Source: Methylobacter sp. (GTDB taxonomy: Bacteria; Pseudomonadota; Gammaproteobacteria; Methylococcales; Methylomonadaceae). From it: a stretch of 53,264 nt of DNA. The notes beneath the pieces are model-generated. The model saw nothing but the letters and a program-made list of their open reading frames with translations, had not been told where the DNA came from and searched no databases. The DNA lies in NCBI GenBank assembly GCA_028712225.1, contig JAQTQN010000004.1, positions 1 to 53,264 of the forward strand, given 5' to 3'. Shown here in pieces: positions 38,702 to 45,134 of this stretch (its first letter is position 1; each line of letters begins with the position of its first letter). Made by a program: the position numbers and the translations under genes.

Positions 38702-38756
38702 CCATTTGTCCTCGTTCGTCCTCGACTGCATGGAGAGCCTGTCGAAAAACAAATGG
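38702..38756 (+). repeat. Palindromic intergenic repeat after the HD-GYP gene
   Basis: CCATTTGT (38702-38709) and ACAAATGG (38749-38756) bound a segment containing tcgactgcatggagagcctg (38722-38741), 20 nt that recur exactly at 40038-40057 inside the MITE. It probably derives from the same repeat family and may also act as a transcript end. Confidence 0.55.
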
Positions 38757-38814
38757 ATTTAATTTTACAAAGAGCGTCCTTAAACCACCTCAAGCCTACA
38801 AATTGTAAATAATT

Positions 38815-39000
38815 ATGGGTGATGTAATTCCCTTTAAACGACCCAAAATTTCAGAAAAACACAAAGGCAACACCTTATGCCGAAGTGGCTTTCACAAATG
38901 GTTAATTATTAACAGCCAACAATTTGATGTCATGCAAGGCAAACTCGTTACCGTCTATCAATGCAAACGCTGCGGAAAACTAAAAAGAGTGTTGAAATAA
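38815..39000 (+). CDS. Small zinc-ribbon-like protein
   Basis: A 61-aa protein beginning MGDVIPFKRPK, with a Cys and a His in LCRSGFHKW and a CKRCGK pair near the C-terminus. These four potential ligands (C-x4-H ... C-x2-C) suggest one zinc site. The strand-rich middle, FDVMQGKLVTVYQC, fits a zinc ribbon. I believe similar small proteins occur in related gammaproteobacteria, but the function is unknown. It has no evident strong ribosome site and lies between two palindromic repeats. Confidence 0.7.
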   Translation: MGDVIPFKRPKISEKHKGNTLCRSGFHKWLIINSQQFDVMQGKLVTVYQCKRCGKLKRVLK

Positions 39001-39061
39001 CAAACTGAGCATGACACAAGAGCCGTCGAAACATAAGGGAATCTCTAGAAATTGCACTTCG

Positions 39062-39124
39062 ACAGGCTCAGTGCGAACGGTTATCTTATTAAATCAACCA
39101 CTTATCCGTTCGTACTGAGCCTGT
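39062..39124. repeat. REP-like inverted repeat
   Basis: Arms acaggctcagtgcgaacgg (39062-39080) and ccgttcgtactgagcctgt (39106-39124) are complementary at 18 of 19 positions with a 25-nt loop. The core resembles a widespread class of bacterial extragenic palindromes. It lies just upstream of mntA. Confidence 0.75.
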
Positions 39125-39157
39125 AGATAATCTATAAGAATTCACAGTAATAACCAT

Positions 39158-39580
39158 ATGCCTGCATTAGAAGATAATACCGAAGTGCTATCGCCGATCG
39201 AAGCAACCATACAAAAAGTCTTGGCAAACTTTGACGGCATCACCTTAGTCATTCTTTTTGGATCGGTCGCAACAGGCCGCCAGCGAACTGACAGCGATTT
39301 GGATATTGCCGTAGCCGCGCAACATCCTCTAAGCGCCGCCGAAAAAATAGCTATCATTCAGGCTCTGGCTGAAGCAATCGGACGTCCAGTCGATCTAGTT
39401 GATTTAGCGACCGCGCCTGAACCATTACTTGGGCAAATTGTACGCCATGGCCGCCGAATACTAGGCAGCGACACCTCGTTTGGCAACTTAATCAGTCGTC
39501 ATCTAATAGAACAAGCCGACTTTATGCCATATAGGAACAGAATACTTACAGAAAGGCGAACAGCATGGATCGGGAAGTAA
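39158..39580 (+). CDS. mntA: MntA-type minimal nucleotidyltransferase (antitoxin)
   Basis: A 140-aa protein with a MNT nucleotidyltransferase core: LVILFGSVATGRQRTDSDLDIAV carries the GSx10DxD motif (Gly35, Ser36, Asp47, Asp49), followed by RPVDLVDLATAPEPLLGQIVRHGRRILG. In HepT/MntA modules MntA neutralises the HEPN toxin HepT by adding AMP to a tyrosine. Its end overlaps the hepT start by 16 nt. The motif is intact, but the hepT partner is frameshifted. Confidence 0.92.
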   Translation: MPALEDNTEVLSPIEATIQKVLANFDGITLVILFGSVATGRQRTDSDLDIAVAAQHPLSAAEKIAIIQALAEAIGRPVDLVDLATAPEPLLGQIVRHGRRILGSDTSFGNLISRHLIEQADFMPYRNRILTERRTAWIGK

Positions 39581-39986
39581 TAGAACAAAAACTGGAGTCT
39601 CTGCGACGCTGTCTGCTGCGCATAGAAACCAAATTTCCGGCTGATGTAAACATATTGACTACAGATTATGATTTGCAAGACATCATCTCTCTCAATCTGA
39701 GTCGTGCAATACAACTTGCGTAGACATCGGAGCCCACCTAATAGCCAGCATGGCAGTGCCACCACCCGGCACCATGGGCGAAACCTTTGATCTTCTAGCG
39801 CATGAACATGTATTGGATAAAGAGCTGGCGACCAAACTAAAAAAATCAGTTGGCTTTAGAAATATTGCAGTGCATAGCTATGAAAGCATCAACTGGGAAA
39901 TCGTCCACAGCATTGTTAAATATCATTTGGGCGAATTTTCAGAATTTGCTAAGGCGATAATGATATGGCTGGAGAGTAATAAATAA
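39565..39986 (+). pseudogene. hepT: HepT (DUF86) HEPN ribonuclease toxin, frameshifted
   Basis: The first part (39565-39723) reads MDREVIEQKLESLRRCL, DYDLQDIISLNLSRAIQL and then hits TAG. One base missing near 39716 explains this: read in the next frame the sequence continues as CVDIGAHLIAS and then MAVPPPGTMGETFDLLA, KKSVGFRNIAVHSYESINWEIVH. The HEPN catalytic RX4H motif (RNIAVH) lies in the second part. Together they make a normal-length HepT of ~140 aa. It is either inactivated or carries a sequencing error. Confidence 0.85.
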
Positions 39987-40005
39987 ATGCATTGGGTACA
40001 CCTAA

Positions 40006-40184
40006 GGAAGCGCTGAACAAATCGATTTCGCTCGTGGTCGACTGCATGGAGAGCCTGCCCCGCTTCATCGGGCATGCAGGAGGTAGGGCACCAATAGTAG
40101 GCGCTTCGCTTAATGCGCCTACTATTGGTAGGCGACGCAGGAGCAGTTGCCGAGAGATTGTCGAAGGATTTAATCAGCACTTCC
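40006..40184. mobile_element. 179-bp MITE with CTAA target duplication
   Basis: The left end GGAAGCGCTGAACAAATC and the inverted right end GGAAGTGCTGATTAAATC match at 15 of 18 positions, and both ends are flanked by CTAA (40002-40005 and 40185-40188). There is no coding capacity. Inside are two nested palindromes: CTGCATG/CATGCAG (40042-40079) and a perfect 14-bp stem CCAATAGTAGGCGC/GCGCCTACTATTGG (40091-40128). The 4-bp YTAR-type duplication suggests mobilisation by an IS5-group transposase. It sits 19 nt after the hepT stop. Confidence 0.8.
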
Positions 40185-40188
40185 CTAA

Positions 40189-40357
40189 CTGTAAAACAGG
40201 CAACAATATTCGCCGCTTATTATCTATACAAAAACACAAGTTAGCGCAAGCAAGACCGAGCTTAGTATGCAACTACTCTCCTCCTGCCCTCCGCGCATCC
40301 CACAGAACCACAGAACCACACACAAAATAGAAAAGCGAAATATTGTCTTAACACCTA
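40189..40357. other. Gene-free stretch after the MITE
   Basis: I see no gene, RNA or repeat in these ~170 nt. Open frames here are short, lack ribosome sites and resemble nothing. Confidence 0.4.
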
Positions 40358-40391
40358 AAAAGCGTATTATTTACACATTAATTACGCTTTT
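40358..40391. promoter_or_regulatory. Inverted repeat upstream of the RHH gene, candidate operator
   Basis: AAAAGCGTA (40358-40366) and TACGCTTTT (40383-40391) form a perfect 9-bp inverted repeat 20 nt before the start of a ribbon-helix-helix gene. RHH antitoxins commonly bind such palindromes in their own promoters. A TTTACA lies in the loop and could be the -35 box. Confidence 0.45.
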
Positions 40392-40411
40392 ATTAATCCC
40401 AGGAGAACCTC

Positions 40412-40633
40412 ATGGCAGCCGAAAAAGAATCTGTTCGACTCAGTTTGAACTTATCGCCCGAGCTAAACGAACGGCTAGAACAGTTGGCCTCATCCAATCA
40501 CACCACCAAAGCTGAAATTCTCCGCAAAGCCATCGCCTTATATGACGTAGTGGCCGAGGCTAAAAGCGAGAAAAAACGCTTCGGTATTCTTGATCAAAAC
40601 AAGCACCTATTGACAGAAATCGTAGGCATCTAA
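40412..40633 (+). CDS. Ribbon-helix-helix (CopG-type) DNA-binding protein
   Basis: A 73-aa protein with a typical RHH fold: strand SVRLSLNLSP, helix ELNERLEQLASSNHTTKAEILRKAIALYDVV (residues ~6-48), then a charged tail ending LLTEIVGI. An AGGAGA ribosome site precedes the ATG. Such proteins are autorepressors and often antitoxins. Its downstream neighbour, 4 nt away, is a small two-helix membrane protein, not a known toxin. The palindrome at 40358-40391 is its likely operator. Confidence 0.85.
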   Translation: MAAEKESVRLSLNLSPELNERLEQLASSNHTTKAEILRKAIALYDVVAEAKSEKKRFGILDQNKHLLTEIVGI

Positions 40634-40637
40634 CCGA

Positions 40638-40973
40638 ATGAGCGGCCCTATCCAGGAAAAGAATGGAGGCAATCCGCCAATCAATCTTAGCCAGATCGTT
40701 GGCAAGGATCATCGTTACGAGCTATCGGTCAGCAACGAATCGCAAGAAGACGCTACCGCCAGACGTTCCCAAGAAATGGCGGATGCCGACATGAAGCGTA
40801 AAATGACGTTCGCATTGTTTTACTTTGCCTTGCTGATTGTCGGCGTGGTTTTTGTTGGCTGCGTTTACACCTTTTCGAACGGGGCATCGGAGGACAAGAA
40901 ATGGGCGGCCGGTATCGTCAGTGCCATTGTTTCTGGTTTAATTGGTTTTCTGGTTGGTCAGGGAAAGAAATAA
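40638..40973 (+). CDS. Small membrane protein paired with the RHH regulator
   Basis: A 111-aa protein of unknown function. Residues ~1-55 are polar (NPPINLSQIVGKDHRYELSVSNES...), followed by two membrane helices: FALFYFALLIVGVVFVGCVY and AGIVSAIVSGLIGFLVGQ, with a short loop FSNGASEDKKW. It starts 4 nt after the RHH stop and so forms a two-gene operon with it. The arrangement resembles a regulator-effector pair; the cytoplasmic N-terminal part could bind a ligand or partner. No family recognised. Confidence 0.75.
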   Translation: MSGPIQEKNGGNPPINLSQIVGKDHRYELSVSNESQEDATARRSQEMADADMKRKMTFALFYFALLIVGVVFVGCVYTFSNGASEDKKWAAGIVSAIVSGLIGFLVGQGKK

Positions 40974-41030
40974 GCTGGCTTACTTATATTTCATGTTGTA
41001 CATCTAATATTCAAAGAAGAGCAACTTGCA

Positions 41031-41360
41031 TTGACCTATGATTTGCAACCTCAGGATTGTGTCTCTTTTGTATCAAAACCACTTTTAAGGAACAGTGCCA
41101 TATATGAGATTGAATTTGAAACTGACATTACCGGTAACTTCATAGAACTAAAAGATTATGAGCAACTGCTTAACAAACACACCAAAGTAATTGTATTGGT
41201 CGATGACATGAATAAAGAAACAGAACATCCTGATACGCAAACCATAAAGCAATTGCAACAATTTAATGCAATTATTAGTCAGCGTTGCAACCTACCCATG
41301 GTTAGCAAAGAGATTGATATAAACACATTATGTAATGAGATTAACCGTGATATTTTTTGA
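41031..41360 (+). CDS. Putative antitoxin of a PIN toxin
   Basis: A 109-aa protein that I cannot assign to a known antitoxin family. It contains VSFVSKPLLRNSAIYEIEFETDITGNFIEL, ELKDYEQLLNKHTKVIVLVDDMN and a helical C-terminus. No ATG or GTG fits the start; the first candidate is TTG at 41031 with AAGAAGAG upstream. Its 3' end overlaps the PIN gene start by 26 nt, the usual layout of toxin-antitoxin pairs, which is the sole ground for the call. Confidence 0.5.
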   Translation: MTYDLQPQDCVSFVSKPLLRNSAIYEIEFETDITGNFIELKDYEQLLNKHTKVIVLVDDMNKETEHPDTQTIKQLQQFNAIISQRCNLPMVSKEIDINTLCNEINRDIF

Positions 41361-41796
41361 TACTAACGTATTGGTATATTTTGCAATCAACCAAGACGTC
41401 AGAAAACAAAGCATCGCGCAAATACTGATTCAGCAAGCCATAGAAAAACAAGCTCTGGTTATATCCCCGCTGGTAATAATCGAATTTATTTTTGTATTAT
41501 CCAAACTTAACCAACTTGTAGAACAAGATAAAGTGGTGTCATTTTTCCAACAGTTTGTTAAAGGACAAATAGACAGTAATTTAGTGTTGTCAGCCTATCA
41601 ACTATGCGCTCAACACCCCGAACAAGGGAAAAACATAAACGATGTTATTCCTCTTAAATGCGCAGAACAGCACTGTGAAAAAATCATCCCCTTTGACAGC
41701 GAAGCGTCTTTTTCTAAAATCAAGCCGACATACAATCTTGAGCCCCATAGGATGGTTTGTACCCCACCGCCTCCTACGGGCTCTGAATTAAGATAG
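41335..41796 (+). CDS. PIN-domain ribonuclease toxin (VapC-like)
   Basis: A 153-aa PIN protein with the first acidic residue in IFFDTNVLVYF, the conserved Glu in ISPLVIIEFIFVLSKL, an Asp in NINDVI and the last Asp in IIPFDSEASFSKI. VapC-type PIN proteins are Mg2+-dependent RNases that cut tRNA, rRNA or mRNA. It overlaps the preceding putative antitoxin. The last ~15 residues (EPHRMVCTPPPPTGSELR) are encoded by a palindromic repeat (41740-41783), so the natural C-terminus seems to have been replaced. Confidence 0.85.
   Translation: MRLTVIFFDTNVLVYFAINQDVRKQSIAQILIQQAIEKQALVISPLVIIEFIFVLSKLNQLVEQDKVVSFFQQFVKGQIDSNLVLSAYQLCAQHPEQGKNINDVIPLKCAEQHCEKIIPFDSEASFSKIKPTYNLEPHRMVCTPPPPTGSELR
41740..41783. 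repeat. Imperfect palindrome overlapping the end of the PIN gene
   Basis: GAGCCC-CA-TAGGA on the left pairs with TCCTA-C-GGGCTC on the right around a ~17-nt loop. The repeat encodes the tail of the PIN protein and ends 13 nt before its stop codon, which looks like insertion of a mobile palindrome into the gene end. Confidence 0.6.
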
Positions 41797-41807
41797 GAAC
41801 TCTTTTT

Positions 41808-42350
41808 ATGATTACACCAAGATTGGAAGATTTGCCTCATTATAGCTTTGACGACTATGTCCAATGGGAAGGTCGTTGGGAGCTTATATGCGGTGTGCCT
41901 TACGCCATGAGTCCTTCACCCAGCATTGCTCATCAATCTATAAGCCAACATATTGCCAGTCAGCTAGAGAAAGCATTGGAAAACTGTCGAGAATGTCATG
42001 CCTTGTTGCCCGTGGACTGGAAAATTGACGAAGAAACCACTGTCCAGCCTGACAATTTGGTGGTTTGTGGAGAACTAAAAAATGCCGCCTATCTTAGCAA
42101 AACCCCAACCCTTATTTTCGAGATACTTTCCAAGTCTACTGCGCATAAAGACCGTACTACCAAATTTAAACTCTATGAACAGGAAGGTGTTCAACACTAC
42201 GTAATCGTTGATCCAGTAGAAAATATCGCCAAGGTTTATCGCCTGCAAGATGGGCGCTATATTAAAACGATGGATGCCAGCAAGGAAATGATCGAGTTTG
42301 ATTTAGGTAAATGCAGTATACAGTTCGAATTCGCCAAAATTTGGTTGTAA
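41808..42350 (+). CDS. Uma2 family (DUF820) restriction-endonuclease-fold protein
   Basis: A 180-aa protein with the Uma2 pattern: YSFDDYVQWEGRWELICGVPYAMSPSPSIAHQSIS in the first 45 residues, the PD-(D/E)xK-like core TTVQPDNLVVCGELKN with Asp and then LIFEILSKSTAHKDRTTKFKLYEQEGVQHYVIVDP. Uma2 proteins are numerous in cyanobacteria and occasional in other bacteria; their function is not established. It has AGGA 9 nt upstream. A terminator follows at 42451-42475. Confidence 0.88.
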   Translation: MITPRLEDLPHYSFDDYVQWEGRWELICGVPYAMSPSPSIAHQSISQHIASQLEKALENCRECHALLPVDWKIDEETTVQPDNLVVCGELKNAAYLSKTPTLIFEILSKSTAHKDRTTKFKLYEQEGVQHYVIVDPVENIAKVYRLQDGRYIKTMDASKEMIEFDLGKCSIQFEFAKIWL

Positions 42351-42450
42351 ACAATCCGTTAAATACCCGCGGACTTAAAGATAAAGCGTTGAAGTTTATA
42401 GATATAATCAGTAAAAATCCGCTGCAATATCCCCCTGAATTTGAATACTG

Positions 42451-42475
42451 AAAAGGCAACATGAATGGCCTTTTT
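42451..42475 (+). terminator. Intrinsic terminator after the Uma2 gene
   Basis: AAAAGGC (42451-42457) and GCCTTTT (42468-42474) form a 7-bp stem with a 10-nt loop ending in a T-run, 100 nt after the Uma2 stop codon. The A-rich opposite side makes it possibly bidirectional. Confidence 0.65.
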
Positions 42476-42589
42476 AGCAGACGAATAAACAAACAACACT
42501 GCCTTGTCTATGAAGTTTAGAGCAAGAGAAACAAATCAAATTCTATTGCATGTGGAGTCATTACGAATAGCTAAATAGACTCCTCATTA

Positions 42590-42624
42590 AAGGAGTATTT
42601 GTTAACATAGTTTGCATCAACAGT
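42590..42624 (+). repeat. Direct repeat copy 1 (partner at 43603-43638)
   Basis: The sequence aggagtatttgttaacatag followed by TTTGCATCAACAGTG recurs at 43603-43638 with three base differences. Copy 1 runs straight into a UPF0175 gene fragment; copy 2 lies ~90 nt upstream of the intact UPF0175 gene. This points to a local duplication around the second PIN module. Confidence 0.7.
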
Positions 42625-42684
42625 GCCGAACTAGCAGGCGTTGACCTATATGACTTTATGAGGTATTCACTCCAACCCATTTAA
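42625..42684 (+). pseudogene. UPF0175 gene fragment
   Basis: The frame reads AELAGVDLYDFMRYSLQPI then stop, matching AELAGVDLYGFMSI of the intact UPF0175 protein at 43730-43981. Thirty-seven nucleotides align with three differences. Both the start of the gene and its C-terminal third are missing, so this is a remnant of a duplicated copy. The rest of the gap from 42351 to 42787 holds only the terminator and the repeat. Confidence 0.7.
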
Positions 42685-42787
42685 CAAAATAGATACAAAC
42701 AATGAACAAAATCCTGATCACCGGAAGTCGGTGAATATCGTATTCGGCTCGTTACAATAAAAAATTCGATCAAAGCAAGGAGGAATA

Positions 42788-43060
42788 ATGCTGCAAACCA
42801 TACAAGTAGAAATTGATGCCACAGGCCATATCCATCCAATGGAAGAGCTGTCTTTTAAACCTGTTGGCAGAGCATTGCTAACACTGTTGGATGCCACTAC
42901 AGAAACAATGCCTTTACAAATAAACGAAGGGCGCGGCAGTGTGGCTCGAGCATTAACGCTGCTTTCATCACCACGCTTTGCTCGCCGACCTGCTGCCAAT
43001 ACAACCGAGGTAATACAGCGCGTAACGGCCATACGTGATGAATGGGACGCCAGTAAATGA
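42788..43060 (+). CDS. Putative VapB-type antitoxin of the second PIN module
   Basis: A 90-aa protein: a short beta N-terminus (MLQTIQVEIDATGHIHPMEELSF) likely folding as a small DNA-binding or dimerising unit, and a C-terminal helical part with GRGSVARALTLLSSPRFARRPAANTTEVIQRV and IRDEWD, the type of segment that wraps a PIN toxin. AAGGAGG lies a few nt before the ATG, a strong ribosome site. It lies immediately 5' of a PIN reading frame, and its TGA stop is shared with an out-of-frame ATG. Function as antitoxin is inferred from context. Confidence 0.7.
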   Translation: MLQTIQVEIDATGHIHPMEELSFKPVGRALLTLLDATTETMPLQINEGRGSVARALTLLSSPRFARRPAANTTEVIQRVTAIRDEWDASK

Positions 43061-43456
43061 TTCGACCGGTTTTGCGTCATTTATTTGCTTGAAGATGCTC
43101 CTCCCTTTAGCGAACAGATACGAAAACACATGACCAACAATACCGATGCTGTCTTATGCGTATCGCCGCTGGTTAGACTGGAGGCCTTAGTTAAACCGAT
43201 TATCGATGGCAACACCGCATTAATTACTGATTACGAAATTTTTTTGGCCGATCAACAATGGTTGACAATCGGAGATGCCGAATTTGAACGTGCGCTTACA
43301 TTGCGCACACGCCATAAAATAAAAACCCCGGACGCGCTCCATTTGGCGACAGCTATGCAACATAATTGCACCGAGTTCTGGACAAACGATGATCGATTGC
43401 AGCAAGCAGCTACTGGCATGGCAGTTAATATTTTTAATCGGCAAGGGCAAAATTGA
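43061..43456 (+). pseudogene. PIN-domain toxin (VapC-like) with a disrupted start
   Basis: Directly after the antitoxin TGA, in the same frame, come FDRFCVIYLLEDAPPFSEQI (with the first catalytic Asp), CVSPLVRLEALVKPIIDG (with the Glu), KTPDALHLATAMQH and FWTNDDRL, a complete PIN domain of ~130 aa. No ATG, GTG or TTG exists before the ninth codon, a TTG at 43085 that would lose the catalytic Asp. The ATG overlapping the antitoxin stop is one frame off and hits a stop after 11 codons. An indel near 43060-43076 is the simplest explanation, so the toxin is probably inactive unless this is a sequencing error. Confidence 0.75.
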
Positions 43457-43729
43457 TCGCCAGCAAATCCAAGAATGGACTCAGCATGAACCTGATATTG
43501 CTTGCGTTTTACCGGTTTTTCAATCAAGCATCTGTGTATTGCATACCCAACCCGTATGCATTGTGTATAAAGAAACCACTGCCATAGAATATGGCTTCCT
43601 TTGAGGAGTATTTGTTAACATAGCTTGCGTCAACAATGTGCCCGATGTTGGGCTGCATGCCTTATACCCTACTTCCACTTAACTCTATTTTTATTTTGAT
43701 TACCAGCTAGCACCTTCAGGAGACCCATC
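43457..43729. other. Gap with the second copy of the 36-nt direct repeat
   Basis: No gene found. Positions 43603-43638 hold the partner of the direct repeat at 42590-42624. The remainder has no open frame with a ribosome site. Confidence 0.55.
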
Positions 43730-43981
43730 ATGCAAATAACCATTGAATTACCCAATGATTTTGTAGCCTTTCAGGCCGTCCCTGAAATCAAGCAAGAAAT
43801 CAAAACCTCATACGCCCTCTGGCTGTTTCAGCATGAGCGAGTCACACTCATCAAGGCGGCCGAACTGGCAGGCGTCGACCTATATGGCTTTATGAGTATC
43901 TGTAAAAACAATCGAATTCCAGTGATCGACATCACCCGTGATGAATTACTAGATGAACTAACTGGATTTAACCCTGCATAA
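43730..43981 (+). CDS. UPF0175 family small protein
   Basis: An 83-aa protein of UPF0175: a beta start MQITIELPNDFVAFQ, then SYALWLFQHERVTLIKAAELAGVDLYGFMSICKNNRIPVIDITRDELLDEL, a helix-turn-helix-like core. UPF0175 members usually sit next to small PIN or DUF3368 proteins and are treated as antitoxins. Here no partner follows; the next gene is a glycosyltransferase. AGGAGA precedes the ATG. A fragment of a second copy lies at 42625-42684. Confidence 0.85.
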   Translation: MQITIELPNDFVAFQAVPEIKQEIKTSYALWLFQHERVTLIKAAELAGVDLYGFMSICKNNRIPVIDITRDELLDELTGFNPA

Positions 43982-44078
43982 TTTCATTTGTTCAGCAAAG
44001 TGGTAGCGATGAAATTAAAAAATGGAATGCCTAAACACCATGCTCAGAAAAGAGCGTTTAATAATGTAAAAACATATT

Positions 44079-45131
44079 ATGAGCCACGACACTATCCTGC
44101 ATCTGTTTTGCTGGGACAACAAATTTGTACCCTCTTTCAGAACTCTAATCCGTAAACATTTTGTCAACGCGGGTCACCGCTTTATCATCTACACGCTTCC
44201 TCATACACCGATAGCATCAGGAGTATTAACAGCATCAGCAGACACAGTTATCTATCCAAGCTTATTAAAAAATTGTTTTGCTCTATCAAAAGCAATGCAT
44301 CAAGCAGACAAAATTATCTTACACGGATTATTTAGTAACCATCTGTATTACATCCTTGCATTGCAGCCTTGGCTACTGAAGAAATGCTACTGGATAATAT
44401 GGGGCGGTGATTTATATAACCATGAAACCATGCAAAAAAATTGGCGTTGGTGGAAAGATTGGTTTTTTAGATATTTCGTAATTAAACATATAGGTCATTT
44501 TGTTACTTATATAAAAGGTGACTTCGAACTGGCTAAAAAATGGTACCGCGCAACAGGGATACATCACGAATGCCTGATGTATCCAAGTAACACTTATCAA
44601 GAATTCATTGTCCCTGCTAAAACAGGTACAACAACAAATATATTAGTTGGCAATTCGGCTACCCCCAGCAATAACCATCTGGATGTGTTTGAGATGCTTT
44701 TGGCATATAAAAATGAAAATATTGCTATTTATTGCCCACTATCCTATGGCGACGCCGAATATGCCAGACAGGTGGCAAAAAAAGGCACGGAGTTATTTGG
44801 TAATAAATTCGTACCCCTAATGGACTTTATAGATTTAGAAAATTATAAAAAATTACTAGGCCAAATTGATATTGCCATATTTGCTCACAAGCGCCAGCAA
44901 GGTATGGGGAACACAATCGCCCTATTGGGATTGGGCAAAAAAATATATATGCGTAATGACGTTACTCAGTGGGATTTTTTTAATGGTCTTGGCATTAAAT
45001 TATTTGACTTGAACACTCTCAATCTTAGTTTTATTGATAACGCTAACAAACAGCACAATATGGACATTGTTAGCGAGTATTTTTCCGAAGCAGCGTTATT
45101 ACAACAGCTCAACTCTATTTTTAGTAGGTAA
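44079..45131 (+). CDS. wecF: TDP-N-acetylfucosamine:lipid II N-acetylfucosaminyltransferase-like (WecF family)
   Basis: A 350-aa GT56-type glycosyltransferase. Typical WecF stretches are HLFCWDNKFVPSFRTLI at the start, IILHGLFSNHLYYIL, the WIIWGGDLYNHE motif near residue 110, ILVGNSATPSNNHLDVFEML and IAIFAHKRQQGMGNTIALLGLGKKIYMRND. WecF transfers Fuc4NAc from dTDP to the lipid-linked disaccharide of enterobacterial common antigen; here it may act on another glycan. The neighbouring wecE and acetyltransferase supply the matching sugar. The gene starts the plus-strand polysaccharide cluster. Confidence 0.85.
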   Translation: MSHDTILHLFCWDNKFVPSFRTLIRKHFVNAGHRFIIYTLPHTPIASGVLTASADTVIYPSLLKNCFALSKAMHQADKIILHGLFSNHLYYILALQPWLLKKCYWIIWGGDLYNHETMQKNWRWWKDWFFRYFVIKHIGHFVTYIKGDFELAKKWYRATGIHHECLMYPSNTYQEFIVPAKTGTTTNILVGNSATPSNNHLDVFEMLLAYKNENIAIYCPLSYGDAEYARQVAKKGTELFGNKFVPLMDFIDLENYKKLLGQIDIAIFAHKRQQGMGNTIALLGLGKKIYMRNDVTQWDFFNGLGIKLFDLNTLNLSFIDNANKQHNMDIVSEYFSEAALLQQLNSIFSR

Positions 45132-45134
45132 CTA

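Noticed and set aside
38696-43981. Prophage or integrative element
   Set aside because: No integrase, phage structural or conjugation gene and no tRNA attachment site; only small toxin-antitoxin modules and short repeats are present.
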